The notes below the pieces were generated by a model. It saw only the letters and a list, made by a program, of their open reading frames with translations, made no database searches and had not been told where the DNA came from. The position numbers and the translations under genes are program-made. From assembly GCA_009704505.1 (NCBI GenBank), contig WLEB01000002.1, positions 1 to 64,000 of the forward strand: a DNA stretch of 64,000 bases, in the 5' to 3' direction. How positions within the stretch are numbered: position 1 is the stretch's first letter; each line of letters begins with the position of its first letter. Below, one piece after another: positions 1-8,923 of this stretch. This stretch comes from Actinomycetota bacterium (lineage in GTDB: Bacteria > Actinomycetota > Actinomycetes > Nanopelagicales > Nanopelagicaceae).

Positions 1-4
1 ACAC

Positions 5-22
5 GTTAAGCAATTGCTTAAC
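5..22. promoter_or_regulatory. 18-bp perfect palindrome upstream of hup
   Basis: GTTAAGCAATTGCTTAAC reads identically on both strands and ends 26 nt before the hup start. It could be an operator for hup or the tail of a hairpin belonging to a gene outside the window. No T-run follows, so an intrinsic terminator is unlikely. Confidence 0.4.
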
Positions 23-48
23 TATTTACGCGTAATAAGGGGATTTCT

Positions 49-504
49 ATGAACAAGGCCCAATTCATTGCGGCGCTAGCTCCACATTTCAATGACAGCA
101 AGAAAGAAGCAGCACATGCTGTAGATATTGTTTTTGACACAATCGTTCGCAGCCTTTCAAAGGGCGAAGATGTGATGATTAACGATTTTGGTAAATTTAA
201 GAAAGTAGATCGCAAAGCACGTATGGGCCGTAACCCATTTACTGGCGAAACGATCAAGATCAAGGCTTCTAAGAAGGCTCGCTTCCTTCCTGCAAAGGGA
301 CTCAAGGATGTAATCTCAGGTGAACGCAAGTTGGGGCCTGCTCCAAAGCCAGAACCAAAGGTTGAAAAGGCATCTGCAAAGAAAGCAGCTCCAAAGAAGG
401 CCGCTAAGAAGTCAGCTAAGAAGAGTGCAAAGAAGGCTGTTAAAAAAGCAAAGCCAGCCGCTCGTAAAACAGCTAAGAAAGCAAAGAAGGCTAAGAAGAA
501 GTAA
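49..504 (+). CDS. hup: HU-family nucleoid protein with lysine/alanine-rich C-terminal tail
   Basis: DNA-bending histone-like protein that compacts the nucleoid. Residues 1-90 form the HU fold, with the DNA-gripping arm motif GRNPFTGETIKIKA at 60-73. Residues from about 100 to 151 are a low-complexity AKK/KKA tail, as in mycobacterial HupB, where the tail adds DNA affinity and is a target of acetylation; the role here is inferred. The ATG follows an AAGGGGA Shine-Dalgarno at good spacing. A strong terminator follows at once, so hup is probably a single-gene transcript. The tail is the actinobacterial hallmark of this protein. Confidence 0.95.
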   Translation: MNKAQFIAALAPHFNDSKKEAAHAVDIVFDTIVRSLSKGEDVMINDFGKFKKVDRKARMGRNPFTGETIKIKASKKARFLPAKGLKDVISGERKLGPAPKPEPKVEKASAKKAAPKKAAKKSAKKSAKKAVKKAKPAARKTAKKAKKAKKK

Positions 505-523
505 ATCTGTAAAGATTTATAGG

Positions 524-553
524 CGGGGCTAGCATCTGCTAGCCCCGTTTTTT
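524..553 (+). terminator. Intrinsic terminator of hup
   Basis: A 10-bp perfect stem (CGGGGCTAGC / GCTAGCCCCG) with an ATCT loop is followed directly by six T residues. It starts 20 nt after the hup stop codon. Confidence 0.9.
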
Positions 554-564
554 CTGTAATTGAC

Positions 565-570
565 TACTAT
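565..570 (+). promoter_or_regulatory. Candidate -10 box (TACTAT) for leaderless plsC
   Basis: TACTAT lies 7 nt before a GTG codon and just after the hup terminator, where a new promoter is needed. No Shine-Dalgarno is present. No clear -35 is visible. Confidence 0.4.
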
Positions 571-577
571 TGACGTT

Positions 578-1360
578 GTGGCTGACTACAAGGTTTCTTA
601 TGCGCCGCCTGTCGGCAAGCCGTTGGGTTCAAATAAGACAATCAGGTTTATAAGCTCTGTACTTATCCCGCTCATGACTTTGATTTCAAAAAAGAATTGG
701 CGCGGTAGCGAGAACATTCCACGTTCTGGAAAGATAATTATTGCCAGCAACCATGTTTCTTACATGGACGTACTTTTCTTTGGACACTTTCTCTACGGTA
801 ATGGCCGTGCCCCTCGTTTCATTGGGAAAGAGGGCGTATTCAAAATTCCAGTGATCGGCAAACTTCTTTTGGCCGCAGGTCAGGTTCCAGTAGTTCGTGA
901 AAGTAAGGATGCATCTAAAGCAGTCCAACATGCCGTTAAGTTATTAGAAGCTGGTCACTGTCTTGGTGTCTACCCGGAAGGCACATTGACACGCGATCCC
1001 GATGGTTGGCCAATGGTGGCAAAGACCGGATTGGCACGTCTTGCGATTATCACCCAAACCCCGGTTATTCCAGTGGCCCAATGGGGTACGCAGATAATCA
1101 TGCCAACCTATGAGAAGAAAATTAAGTTCTTTCCCCGTACACCAATTAAGATCTTGGCAGGTGAACCGCTAGATTTTTCACCCTGGTACGGTAAAGAAAA
1201 TGATCCAGCAGCACTTGTGGAGGCAACTGCCTTTGCAATGCGAGCGATCACCGAGCTACTAGAGGAGCTGCGGGGGCAGAAACGACCAGTGGAGATTTTT
1301 GATCCTCACAACTCAGATCTACCCCGAACAGGTAACTTTAAGAAGGCAAGGAAGAAATGA
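578..1360 (+). CDS. plsC: 1-acyl-sn-glycerol-3-phosphate acyltransferase (PlsC family)
   Basis: Transfers an acyl chain to lysophosphatidate to give phosphatidate at the inner membrane face. The LPLAT catalytic motif NHVSYMD (HX4D) lies near residue 59 and the substrate motif YPEGT near residue 134 of this start. It is first in a plsC-gpsA-ddl run and overlaps gpsA by ATGA, so supply of glycerol 3-phosphate and its acylation are linked. I chose the GTG because a TANNNT box precedes it by 7 nt; a TTG at 560 is in frame but sits right behind the terminator T-run without a ribosome site. One of three PlsC-type genes in the window. Confidence 0.88.
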   Translation: MADYKVSYAPPVGKPLGSNKTIRFISSVLIPLMTLISKKNWRGSENIPRSGKIIIASNHVSYMDVLFFGHFLYGNGRAPRFIGKEGVFKIPVIGKLLLAAGQVPVVRESKDASKAVQHAVKLLEAGHCLGVYPEGTLTRDPDGWPMVAKTGLARLAIITQTPVIPVAQWGTQIIMPTYEKKIKFFPRTPIKILAGEPLDFSPWYGKENDPAALVEATAFAMRAITELLEELRGQKRPVEIFDPHNSDLPRTGNFKKARKK

Positions 1361-2358
1361 GCAAAGTAGTCGTTTTGGGCGCCGGACAATGGGGCTCAAC
1401 TTTGGCACAAGTTCTAAGTGATGCAGGCAACCATGTACTGATCTGGGGGCGTGATCAAAAAGTTGTGGATGAAATCAATCAATCTCACACTAACACTAAA
1501 TATTTGGGTGAAAATGTTTTGCCAGTTGGCTTAAAGGCAACAACAGATCTAAAGGAAGCTTTTGATTACTCTAACATTTACGTAGTTGCGGTTCCGGCTC
1601 AAGTGCTACGCGAAAATCTCATTCTCTGGAAGCCATTGGTTCAAACTAACGCAATATACATAAGTACGTTAAAGGGAATTGAAGAGAGCACTTTGTCTCG
1701 AATGACGGAGATCATTGAACAAGTGCTAGAGACAAAAAACGTTGCGATCATTACAGGGCCAAATCTTGCTAATGAACTTATCTTGCGCCAGCCAGCAGGT
1801 GCAATCGCAGCAGCGCCAACAATGGCGTTGGCAGAAAAAGTTCAGAATTTATTTTCAACTCCCTATTATCGAGTGTATCCATCGGTTGACGTTTTGGGAT
1901 GCGAGCTTGCAGGTGCTATCAAATCAGTAATCGCACTGGCAGTTGGTATGTCTATCGGTATGAATTTAGGTGAAAACACTCAAGCAATGTTGATTACTCG
2001 GGGATTACACGAAGTGGCTCGTTTGTGTGCAGCCCACAAAGCTGATCCACTCAGTGCTGCAGGCCTTGCTGGAATGGGAGATCTTGTTGCAAGTTGTGGA
2101 TCACCTTTATCTCGCAATAGAACATTCGGTGAAGTTCTCGGACGAAGTGGTTCAATGGAGATCGCCAGAAGAGATGTTGCAAAAACGGTAGAAGGAGTTG
2201 CATCATCTAGTGCGGTGCTTGAGATTGCACACCGTGTGGGTGTTGAAGTACCCGTAATTGAGGCAGTGGCAGATGTAGTTTCAGAAACAATTACTCCTTC
2301 TCAGGCCTTAGATCGCCTTATGGAAATCAGCATCAAATCTGAGAACTTCATCCAATGA
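1357..2358 (+). CDS. gpsA: NAD(P)H-dependent glycerol-3-phosphate dehydrogenase
   Basis: Reduces dihydroxyacetone phosphate to sn-glycerol 3-phosphate, the backbone for phospholipids. The Rossmann motif GAGQWG is at residues 8-13. The family lysine-containing stretch GAIKSVIALAVG places the catalytic Lys at about 189, followed by the C-terminal helical domain. Length of 333 residues is normal. The start overlaps the plsC stop by 4 bp and its stop overlaps the ddl start by 4 bp, so the three genes should be translationally coupled. Confidence 0.96.
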   Translation: MSKVVVLGAGQWGSTLAQVLSDAGNHVLIWGRDQKVVDEINQSHTNTKYLGENVLPVGLKATTDLKEAFDYSNIYVVAVPAQVLRENLILWKPLVQTNAIYISTLKGIEESTLSRMTEIIEQVLETKNVAIITGPNLANELILRQPAGAIAAAPTMALAEKVQNLFSTPYYRVYPSVDVLGCELAGAIKSVIALAVGMSIGMNLGENTQAMLITRGLHEVARLCAAHKADPLSAAGLAGMGDLVASCGSPLSRNRTFGEVLGRSGSMEIARRDVAKTVEGVASSSAVLEIAHRVGVEVPVIEAVADVVSETITPSQALDRLMEISIKSENFIQ

Positions 2359-3392
2359 CGAAAAAAAAGATCGCCATTATCTGCGGCGGTCCAAGTAGTG
2401 AGCATGAAGTTTCTGCTCTATCGGGTGCGGGTGTTCTATCAGGCATAGATAAACAGTTATTTGATCCACTCCTTATTGGAATCACTAAATCTGGGCAATG
2501 GGTTTTACTGCCCAATGACTATCCATTAGCAATTAGTAATGGAGCCATGCCGACTATCGAATTAACTAGCAACCAGGTTGAGCTAACGGAGAATGGTTTT
2601 GAATTAAATGGAGCCCCTTTGCAGATTGACTGTGTCTTTCCAGTTTTGCATGGTGAGTTTGGTGAAGATGGCCAGATCCAACAGTTACTAGAAAATTCCA
2701 AAATCGCCTATGTTGGAAGTGGAGTTGAGGCCTCGGCCCATGCCATGGATAAATCGATTGCTAAAGCGATTTTTGCTAAGAATGGATTATTGATTGCCGA
2801 AGGCGTCGAGGTGACTGCCCTTAATTGGCAGAAGTTAACTAAGGATTTGATCTACCCAGTATTTGTTAAGCCAGCTAGTGGTGGCTCAAGTCGAGGAACT
2901 CATAAGGTTAAAGGTTCAGATTCTTTGGAAGCGGCTATCTCTGATGCTCTTACTTATGATGACAAAGTATTGGTTGAACAAGCAATCGATGGGCGCGAAA
3001 TCGAGTGTGCAGTTATCGAGCGCGAAGGTGTCATTGAGGCATCGGTTGTGGGGGAGATAATTGTTAACCCAGCTTTTGAGTTCTATGACTTTCAAGCCAA
3101 ATATCTAGACAGCGCAACTACAGTGCAGATTCCTGCCAGCATTAGCCAATCAGATTCACTCAAGATTGCAGATCAAGCAAAGACAGCGTTTAGGGCTTTG
3201 GGTTGTAGTGGCCTAGCGCGATGTGATTTCTTTTACACAAAAAAAGGTGAAATTGTAATAAATGAACTAAACACAATGCCTGGGTTTACAGGTACATCTG
3301 TGTATCCAAAACTATGGGCAGCTAGCGGGCTTACATATAGTCAATTGATAACAACCTTGATTAACTCTGCATTAAAAGCGAGTAAGAACTAG
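2355..3392 (+). CDS. ddl: D-alanine--D-alanine ligase
   Basis: ATP-dependent joining of two D-Ala for the peptidoglycan stem peptide, in the cytoplasm. ATP-grasp enzyme of 345 residues with the N-terminal GGPSSEHEVS signature, HGEFGEDGQIQ near residue 98, the nucleotide-binding VKPASGGSSRG near 172 and the metal-binding NELNTMPGFT near 304. It is the last gene of the plsC-gpsA-ddl run and is convergent with the Lrp-type gene 7 bp further on; no strong terminator is visible between them. Confidence 0.96.
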   Translation: MTKKKIAIICGGPSSEHEVSALSGAGVLSGIDKQLFDPLLIGITKSGQWVLLPNDYPLAISNGAMPTIELTSNQVELTENGFELNGAPLQIDCVFPVLHGEFGEDGQIQQLLENSKIAYVGSGVEASAHAMDKSIAKAIFAKNGLLIAEGVEVTALNWQKLTKDLIYPVFVKPASGGSSRGTHKVKGSDSLEAAISDALTYDDKVLVEQAIDGREIECAVIEREGVIEASVVGEIIVNPAFEFYDFQAKYLDSATTVQIPASISQSDSLKIADQAKTAFRALGCSGLARCDFFYTKKGEIVINELNTMPGFTGTSVYPKLWAASGLTYSQLITTLINSALKASKN

Positions 3393-3399
3393 CGCGTTT

Positions 3400-3639
3400 T
3401 TAGCTTAAGTGAGTTACAGGACAAGTCAGTGTTCGAGTAATCCCAGGGACTCCTTGAACTTTGGCTAATACAAGTCGGCCAAACTCTTCCATGCTCTCAG
3501 CTTCTGCACGCATGATGACATCGTAAGGACCAGTTACGCCTTCAGAAAGTGTCACACCAGGGATTTTTGCCGCAGCATTGGCAACTCCTGCTGCTTTTCC
3601 AACTTCAGTTTGAATCAAGATGAACGCCTGTACTGACAT
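3400..3639 (-). CDS. Lrp/AsnC-type ligand-binding domain protein lacking the HTH
   Basis: A 79-residue protein consisting only of the RAM/AsnC effector domain (MSVQAFILIQTEVG at the start, the GPYDVIM stretch in the middle). Full Lrp/AsnC regulators also carry an N-terminal helix-turn-helix, which is absent here. Such stand-alone domains are common in actinobacteria beside ddl and thiL and probably bind an amino acid or modulate a full-length partner; the function is not established. The ATG at 3639 has an AGAAAGGG ribosome site 7 nt upstream, so I prefer it to an upstream in-frame ATG at 3666. Confidence 0.85.
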   Translation of the reverse strand: MSVQAFILIQTEVGKAAGVANAAAKIPGVTLSEGVTGPYDVIMRAEAESMEEFGRLVLAKVQGVPGITRTLTCPVTHLS

Positions 3640-3761
3640 GTGAGAACCCTTTCTGTTTTTGTTCAATCTGAATTCACATAGATTCCTAGTAATTTACAGA
3701 TTTCCAATTGTATGGCCGTGCGTAAACGCTACCGTAGAACTTCCTATTCTCTCTAGTCGAT

Positions 3762-3767
3762 TAGGCT
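3762..3767 (+). promoter_or_regulatory. Candidate -10 box (TAGGCT) for thiL
   Basis: TAGGCT lies 7 nt before the thiL ATG with no Shine-Dalgarno between. The same hexamer recurs before the genes starting at 29038, 39669 and 61310. Confidence 0.55.
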
Positions 3768-3774
3768 ATGGGGT

Positions 3775-4728
3775 ATGAACTTCGATGAGGCAGGCGTTAT
3801 CCAACTGCTCAGCGGCATTTTCGGGAGCAACCATCGTGGAGTCGATATTGGGATTGGTGATGACGGGGCTGTGGTCAAAACCAGCGATAGGACCGTGATT
3901 ACAAATGATGTTGCTGTGGAGGGTACACATTTTCAAACTGAGTGGAGCAGCGCCTTTGAGATTGGACGGAAGATTACAGCGGCCAATCTTGCAGATGTTT
4001 ATGCAATGGGCGGACAGCCACAGTATTTGGTAGTGGCACTGACTTTAACTGGTGATGAATCTTTAGATTGGATCGAGGAGTTAGCACAGGGAATTGCCCA
4101 CGAAGCCAACAGTTGCGGGGCAGTAGTTGTTGGAGGCGACCTTGCAAAGGGTGAGAACAAAAGCATTTCAATCACGGCGCTAGGTAATGTTCAAAGTCCG
4201 ATTAAACGTTCAGGTGCTCAGGTAGGCGATGGAATTTATCTCTCATCACTTCCTGGTTGGTCTGCTGCAGGTTTAGCGATACTTCAAAGTTCGATCACTT
4301 CTGGTCCTGAATTAATTGGTGATAATGACTTTGCCAACCATGCTGTTAGTGAATTCTCTGCACCCACAGTCGATTACGCAGAGGCCGTAGCCTTCGCGTC
4401 ATCGGGCGCCCATAGCTTGACCGACATTAGTGATGCATTTGTAATTCAAGCCAAACAGATGGCAGATGCATCCAAGGTTACCTTTGAAATTGATCAAGAA
4501 CTCATCACAAAAAATGTTGAGTTCGAGAGTCTCAAAGAGTTAGCAGATTTACTTGAAACTGATGTATGGCAGTGGATCTTTGCTGGAGGAGAAGACCATG
4601 TTTTCTTAGCAACAGGTAAGAATCTCAATGGGTTTAAGGTTGGCACGGTAATTGAAGTTATTGATGGGCAAAGTCTTACTGGTGTAGAAATGAAAAAAGC
4701 GCCAGATACCTGGCGCCATTTTCAATAA
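3775..4728 (+). CDS. thiL: Thiamine-monophosphate kinase
   Basis: Phosphorylates thiamine monophosphate to the active cofactor thiamine diphosphate. The AIR-synthase-like fold is indicated by GIGDDGAVV near residue 25, the following VEGTHFQ stretch, VGGDLAKG near 122 and LTDISDAF near 214. Length of 317 residues is normal. It seems to be transcribed alone from a leaderless start. Its 3' end contains the terminator of the convergent rpmB gene. Confidence 0.93.
   Translation: MNFDEAGVIQLLSGIFGSNHRGVDIGIGDDGAVVKTSDRTVITNDVAVEGTHFQTEWSSAFEIGRKITAANLADVYAMGGQPQYLVVALTLTGDESLDWIEELAQGIAHEANSCGAVVVGGDLAKGENKSISITALGNVQSPIKRSGAQVGDGIYLSSLPGWSAAGLAILQSSITSGPELIGDNDFANHAVSEFSAPTVDYAEAVAFASSGAHSLTDISDAFVIQAKQMADASKVTFEIDQELITKNVEFESLKELADLLETDVWQWIFAGGEDHVFLATGKNLNGFKVGTVIEVIDGQSLTGVEMKKAPDTWRHFQ
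4693..4716 (-). terminator. Terminator of rpmB inside the thiL 3' end
   Basis: Read on the minus strand, a 7-bp stem (GCGCCAG / CTGGCGC, 4-nt loop) is followed by six T residues. It is encoded within the last codons of thiL and ends rpmB transcription. Confidence 0.75.
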
Positions 4729-4740
4729 AATTAACAGTAA

Positions 4741-4926
4741 TTAGCGAACGACTTTTCCAGCCTTAAGGCAAGAAGTGCAGACGTTTTGACGCTTAGTGCT
4801 TCCACCGACAAGAGTGCGAACACGTTGAATATTTGGATTCCAACGACGACGTGTCTTTACCTGTGAGTGTGAGACGTTATTACCAAAGCTGGGGCCTTTG
4901 CCACAGATATCGCATGTTGCTGCCAT
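4741..4926 (-). CDS. rpmB: 50S ribosomal protein L28
   Basis: Large-subunit protein of 61 residues. It starts [12 protein letters not shown], and the zinc-binding pairs C5/C8 and C50/C53 mark the four-cysteine form. An AAGGAG ribosome site precedes the chosen ATG; an upstream in-frame ATG at 4953 would add nine residues not seen in the family. It is divergent from recG across about 210 bp, as in other actinobacteria, but the DAK2-domain gene usually found before recG is missing. Confidence 0.95.
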   Translation of the reverse strand: MAATCDICGKGPSFGNNVSHSQVKTRRRWNPNIQRVRTLVGGSTKRQNVCTSCLKAGKVVR

Positions 4927-5139
4927 GGCAGAACTCCTTAAAATGTTTGACATGAATCATGTTCTCTAGCGGTGCTTTTCGAACAGGGCGTAAGGGTATC
5001 GCGTAGGCAGGGTCAGATGCCAATTCCTCTTCAACCGACCGGAAAGAGGCCCACATACGCGAGGTTTTCGCCCAAAACTTGAGGAGTCAATTCTTGAGAA
5101 TTTCACAATCTCAAACCTCATAAAGGGGAGAATGAACCC

Positions 5140-7317
5140 GTGGCTAATCTAGAGAACAAGGTCTCATCGGTAATTGGAGACAGGACCGCAAAGGTTTTAG
5201 AGGCCACCTTCGGTATAAAAAACATCGGAGATCTGATGAGACATTACCCGCGGCGATACATGGTTCGTGGAGAGCTATCGGATATTTCGCAGTTAAATGA
5301 AGGAGATGAAACAACCATCCTTGCGCAGATTTATTCAGCAACAAATAGACCAATGCGCGGGCGCAAAGGAAGCATGTTAGAGGTAATCGTTACTGATGGA
5401 ACTGACAAACTTTCCCTCACATTTTTTAATCAAGCATGGCGCGAAAAAGACTTAAAGGTCGGGCGACAAGGTTTGTTTGCCGGCAAGATTGGTGTTTTTA
5501 ACAATAAGAAACAGCTGACACATCCAGACTATGAACTTATTCCAGATGGTTCTGATTTGGATACGGCGGTTGAGGGTTTTGCCGGCAAGTATTTACCCGT
5601 CTATCCAGCCTCTTCGAAACTGCCTTCGTGGAAGATTTCACAGTGCATGCAATTGGCGATCGGTTCACTTGAAGAAGTTGAAGATTTTCTGCCTGAAACA
5701 ATTAGACAAAAGCATGGATATCCCACTTTGCACCAAGCTTTGGTTCAACTACATCAACCAGCAGATCTAGAACATGCCGAATTAGCACGAGCGCGCTTGA
5801 CCTTTGATGAAGCATTTCTGCTGCAATCTTTATTGGTATTGCGTCGAAATGAACTCAAGAAGCTCAATTCAAATCCAATCAAGAAAATTGCGGCAGGATT
5901 ACTAGATTCATTTGATAAGTCACTTCCTTTTCAACTCACAGCAGGTCAGTTGCACGTTAGCAAAGAGATTGAATCAGATTTAGCCCAGTCACATCCCATG
6001 CATCGTTTGCTTCAAGGTGAAGTTGGTTCAGGAAAAACAATCGTGGCCCTAAGAGCAATGCTTGCAGTTGTAGATAGCGGAGGACAGGCTGCATTGCTAG
6101 CACCAACTGAGGTGCTGGCTGGACAACATCTTCGAACAATCACAAAATTACTAGGTGATCTCTCTCAAGGCGGAATGTTGGGTGGAAACGAAAATGCTAC
6201 TCGAGTAGTTCTTTTGACTGGATCACAAAGTGCTGTTGATCGAAAAGAATCGTTAGCAATGGCAGCAGATGGTGTTGCAGGTATTGTGATCGGAACACAT
6301 GCATTACTCGGCGAAAAAGTAGCCTTTAAAAATCTTGGATTAATCGTTGTTGATGAACAGCATCGTTTCGGCGTGGAACAACGTGATGCACTTAAAGAAA
6401 AAGCAACACTGCCTCCTCATCTATTGGTAATGACTGCAACTCCAATTCCGCGTACTGTGGCAATGACTGTATTTGGCGATTTAGATGTTTCAACTCTTCG
6501 AGAGCTGCCTTTAGGTCGTCAACCAATCACTACGCATGTAGTTCCAGTAAAGGAAAAACCTCATTACTTGGAGCGTACCTGGCAACGAATTAAGGAAGAA
6601 GTAGCGCAAGGTCATCAGGCCTACATCGTGGCTCCCAGGGTTTCTGCTATTGAAGAAAGTAATGCAGATGCTGATTTGGACTTTCTTTTCGGTGAAGAAT
6701 CAGATGAGATAGCAGCAGTTGAGGAACTTGCTCCTTCACTTCATTCGGGAGCCTTAATGGGATTGCGGATAGCTGTTCTACACGGTCGTCTTTCAGCCGA
6801 AGAAAAAGACACAACTATGCAGGCTTTTTCAAAAGGTGAGATAGATGTTTTAGTTTCAACTACCGTTATAGAAGTTGGCGTAGATGTGGCTAATGCAACA
6901 ATTATGGTAATTATGGATGCTGATCGCTTTGGTGTTTCGCAGCTGCACCAACTGCGTGGTCGAGTGGGTCGTGGAACTTCACCAGGTTTGTGTCTACTTG
7001 TTACTTCTAGTGAAGATTCCTCTCCTGCCCGCCAACGATTAGATGCTGTTGCCAAAACACTAGATGGGTTCGAGCTCTCACGAATAGATCTAGAACAACG
7101 GCGTGAAGGTGATGTTCTAGGAGCATCTCAGTCAGGAACAAGATCGCATTTGAGATTACTTCGAGTGCTTCGAGATGAAGAGTTGATTGAACAAGCAAGG
7201 CAAGATGCACAGGATCTAATCTCAATAGATAAAGAATTAACCAGTTATCCTGCCCTAAAGTTAGAGTTGGCTAGGTTGCAACGCGATCAAGCAGTTGATT
7301 ATCTAGATAAGGGGTGA
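5140..7317 (+). CDS. recG: ATP-dependent DNA helicase RecG
   Basis: Branched-DNA helicase that reverses stalled forks and processes recombination intermediates. An N-terminal OB/wedge domain (about residues 1-240) precedes the helicase core: Walker A GEVGSGKT near 292, DEQHRFG box near 404, TATPIPRT, and motif VI QLRGRVGRG near 605. It has 725 residues, close to the family norm. The GTG start follows AAAGGGGAG. rsmD begins 4 nt after the stop, so the two are probably co-transcribed. Confidence 0.96.
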   Translation: MANLENKVSSVIGDRTAKVLEATFGIKNIGDLMRHYPRRYMVRGELSDISQLNEGDETTILAQIYSATNRPMRGRKGSMLEVIVTDGTDKLSLTFFNQAWREKDLKVGRQGLFAGKIGVFNNKKQLTHPDYELIPDGSDLDTAVEGFAGKYLPVYPASSKLPSWKISQCMQLAIGSLEEVEDFLPETIRQKHGYPTLHQALVQLHQPADLEHAELARARLTFDEAFLLQSLLVLRRNELKKLNSNPIKKIAAGLLDSFDKSLPFQLTAGQLHVSKEIESDLAQSHPMHRLLQGEVGSGKTIVALRAMLAVVDSGGQAALLAPTEVLAGQHLRTITKLLGDLSQGGMLGGNENATRVVLLTGSQSAVDRKESLAMAADGVAGIVIGTHALLGEKVAFKNLGLIVVDEQHRFGVEQRDALKEKATLPPHLLVMTATPIPRTVAMTVFGDLDVSTLRELPLGRQPITTHVVPVKEKPHYLERTWQRIKEEVAQGHQAYIVAPRVSAIEESNADADLDFLFGEESDEIAAVEELAPSLHSGALMGLRIAVLHGRLSAEEKDTTMQAFSKGEIDVLVSTTVIEVGVDVANATIMVIMDADRFGVSQLHQLRGRVGRGTSPGLCLLVTSSEDSSPARQRLDAVAKTLDGFELSRIDLEQRREGDVLGASQSGTRSHLRLLRVLRDEELIEQARQDAQDLISIDKELTSYPALKLELARLQRDQAVDYLDKG

Positions 7318-7321
7318 GCTG

Positions 7322-7891
7322 TTGCGGATAATTGCTGGCGTAGCCAAAGGTAGAAATTTAGGAACAGTGGCAGATGCAACCAGGCCCACTTCTGATCGCG
7401 CTCGTGAGGGCCTTTTCTCATCTCTTGCATCCGAGTTTGGAACCTTCGAAGGATTACGTGTTCTAGATCTTTTTGCAGGATCTGGTGCAATAGGCCTTGA
7501 ATCACTTTCTCGAGGCGCCACACTTGTTCATGTTGTTGAAAGAGATGATCAGGCGATCAAGACCATAGAGGCCAATTATGAGTTAGTGAAAAAATCTAAT
7601 CCAGATGGCAAACTCCAAATATTTGGTATGAGTGTTGAACGCTTTCTCAATGATCAACCTAAGGAGAAATACCACCTGATTTATATAGATCCTCCATATG
7701 ATTTTTCTAACCAAGAAGTTGAAGATACGCTCAGTAAATTACATGATCATGATTTTTTAAACAGCGATGCATTTATTGCAGTAGAGCGCAATACAAGGAT
7801 GGATCAATTCATTTGGCCTGATGCCTTTATCCCAGCGCGTGAGCGAAATTATGGGCAGGCCACCATCTATTACGCCAATTTTCAGCCTTAA
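7322..7891 (+). CDS. rsmD: 16S rRNA (guanine(966)-N(2))-methyltransferase
   Basis: SAM-dependent methylation of G966 in 16S rRNA. Starts with the family-typical MRIIAGVAKGR; the SAM-binding DLFAGSGAIGLE is near residue 49 and the catalytic DPPYDF near 122. The TTG start lies 4 nt after the recG stop, with GGGGTGAG inside the recG end serving as ribosome site. Length of 189 residues is normal. Confidence 0.93.
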   Translation: MRIIAGVAKGRNLGTVADATRPTSDRAREGLFSSLASEFGTFEGLRVLDLFAGSGAIGLESLSRGATLVHVVERDDQAIKTIEANYELVKKSNPDGKLQIFGMSVERFLNDQPKEKYHLIYIDPPYDFSNQEVEDTLSKLHDHDFLNSDAFIAVERNTRMDQFIWPDAFIPARERNYGQATIYYANFQP

Positions 7892-7917
7892 GAATGGATT
7901 ACTCGCCCGTCTATTGC

Positions 7918-7923
7918 TAGCGT
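7918..7923 (+). promoter_or_regulatory. Candidate -10 box (TAGCGT) for coaD
   Basis: TAGCGT is 7 nt before the coaD ATG, and no ribosome site is seen. It may start a transcript separate from recG-rsmD. Confidence 0.5.
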
Positions 7924-7930
7924 TTGGTCT

Positions 7931-8410
7931 ATGAAGCGCGCTGTTTGCCCTGGATCCTTTGATCCAATCACTTACGGGCACTTAGATATCATCGAACGCG
8001 CCGCCCAACAATTTGATCACGTTGTAGTTGCTGTTCTAGAAAACCGCACTAAAGCATCTTTGTTTACAGTCCAAGAGCGAATTAAAATGATTTCAGAAGT
8101 TACCAGTAGATTTCCAAATGTTTCTGTAGATTCTTGGAGTGGATTATTGGTTGAATACTGTAAGAGCAATTCAATCCAAGCAATTGTGAAGGGTTTGCGC
8201 GCTGTAACTGATTTTGATTATGAACTCCAGATGGCTCAGGTGAATTTACAGGGCTCGGGCGTTGAAACCATGTTTATGGCTACATCTCCAACTCATTCAT
8301 TCTTGTCATCATCTTTGGTCAAAGAACTCGCGCACTATTCTGGTGATGTCTCATCTATGGTGCCACCGTCAATCAATGAAGCGCTTAAGCTTCGAATAGC
8401 AGGGGAGTAG
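7931..8410 (+). CDS. coaD: Phosphopantetheine adenylyltransferase
   Basis: Penultimate step of coenzyme A synthesis: 4'-phosphopantetheine plus ATP gives dephospho-CoA. The nucleotidyltransferase motif GSFDPITYGH is at residues 8-17 and the SSSLVKELA stretch near 127 corresponds to the ISSTxxR-like motif. 159 residues, normal. The next gene begins 3 nt after the stop. The rsmD-coaD neighbourhood is conserved across many bacteria. Confidence 0.96.
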   Translation: MKRAVCPGSFDPITYGHLDIIERAAQQFDHVVVAVLENRTKASLFTVQERIKMISEVTSRFPNVSVDSWSGLLVEYCKSNSIQAIVKGLRAVTDFDYELQMAQVNLQGSGVETMFMATSPTHSFLSSSLVKELAHYSGDVSSMVPPSINEALKLRIAGE

Positions 8411-8413
8411 ATC

Positions 8414-8896
8414 ATGGAATCGATTGAGAAATTAACGTCTGCAATCACGATGATAGAAGAGGCACGAGGCGTACCCCTGTCTGCTAGTTGTGTCGTTCAT
8501 CGCGCGGAAATTCTTTCAATTTTAGATGCGGCTCGAGACGGACTACCTTCAGACTTTGCATCTGCTCATTCAATTATCGAAACTCGAAATGCGATCATTG
8601 AAGAAGCTCGATTGAGCGCTGAACAGATGATTGCAATTGCTCGTGAAGAAGTATCACAGATGGTAGAGAAAACTTCGGTTGTTCAGATTGCACGTGATGA
8701 AGCTCGTCAGATATTACAAGAGGCCAGAGAAAGCGCTGAAATTGAAAAACAAGAGATTGAAGAGTACATAGATGGCCGATTAGCAACTCTTGAAGTTATC
8801 TTGAATAAAACATTAGATGCCATTGGTCGTGGTCGGGATCGATTAGCTGGCGCAAATGACAAAGATGTTTTGTCTCAACTTGCCGAAAAGGATTAG
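8414..8896 (+). CDS. Coiled-coil protein, possible SepIVA/DivIVA-like septum factor
   Basis: A 160-residue, charged, largely helical protein without a membrane segment. From about residue 55 to 130 it has alanine/glutamate-rich heptad-like sequence. Position is the main clue: between coaD and DUF177-rpmF-rnc, the place where mycobacteria carry SepIVA, a DivIVA-related division regulator. Similarity is inferred from position, length and coiled-coil character; I cannot align it. It follows coaD closely with a GGGGAG ribosome site, so it is likely in one operon with coaD. Confidence 0.6.
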   Translation: MESIEKLTSAITMIEEARGVPLSASCVVHRAEILSILDAARDGLPSDFASAHSIIETRNAIIEEARLSAEQMIAIAREEVSQMVEKTSVVQIARDEARQILQEARESAEIEKQEIEEYIDGRLATLEVILNKTLDAIGRGRDRLAGANDKDVLSQLAEKD

Positions 8897-8923
8897 TTGG
8901 CCTAGCCACAGATATTTGATCCC

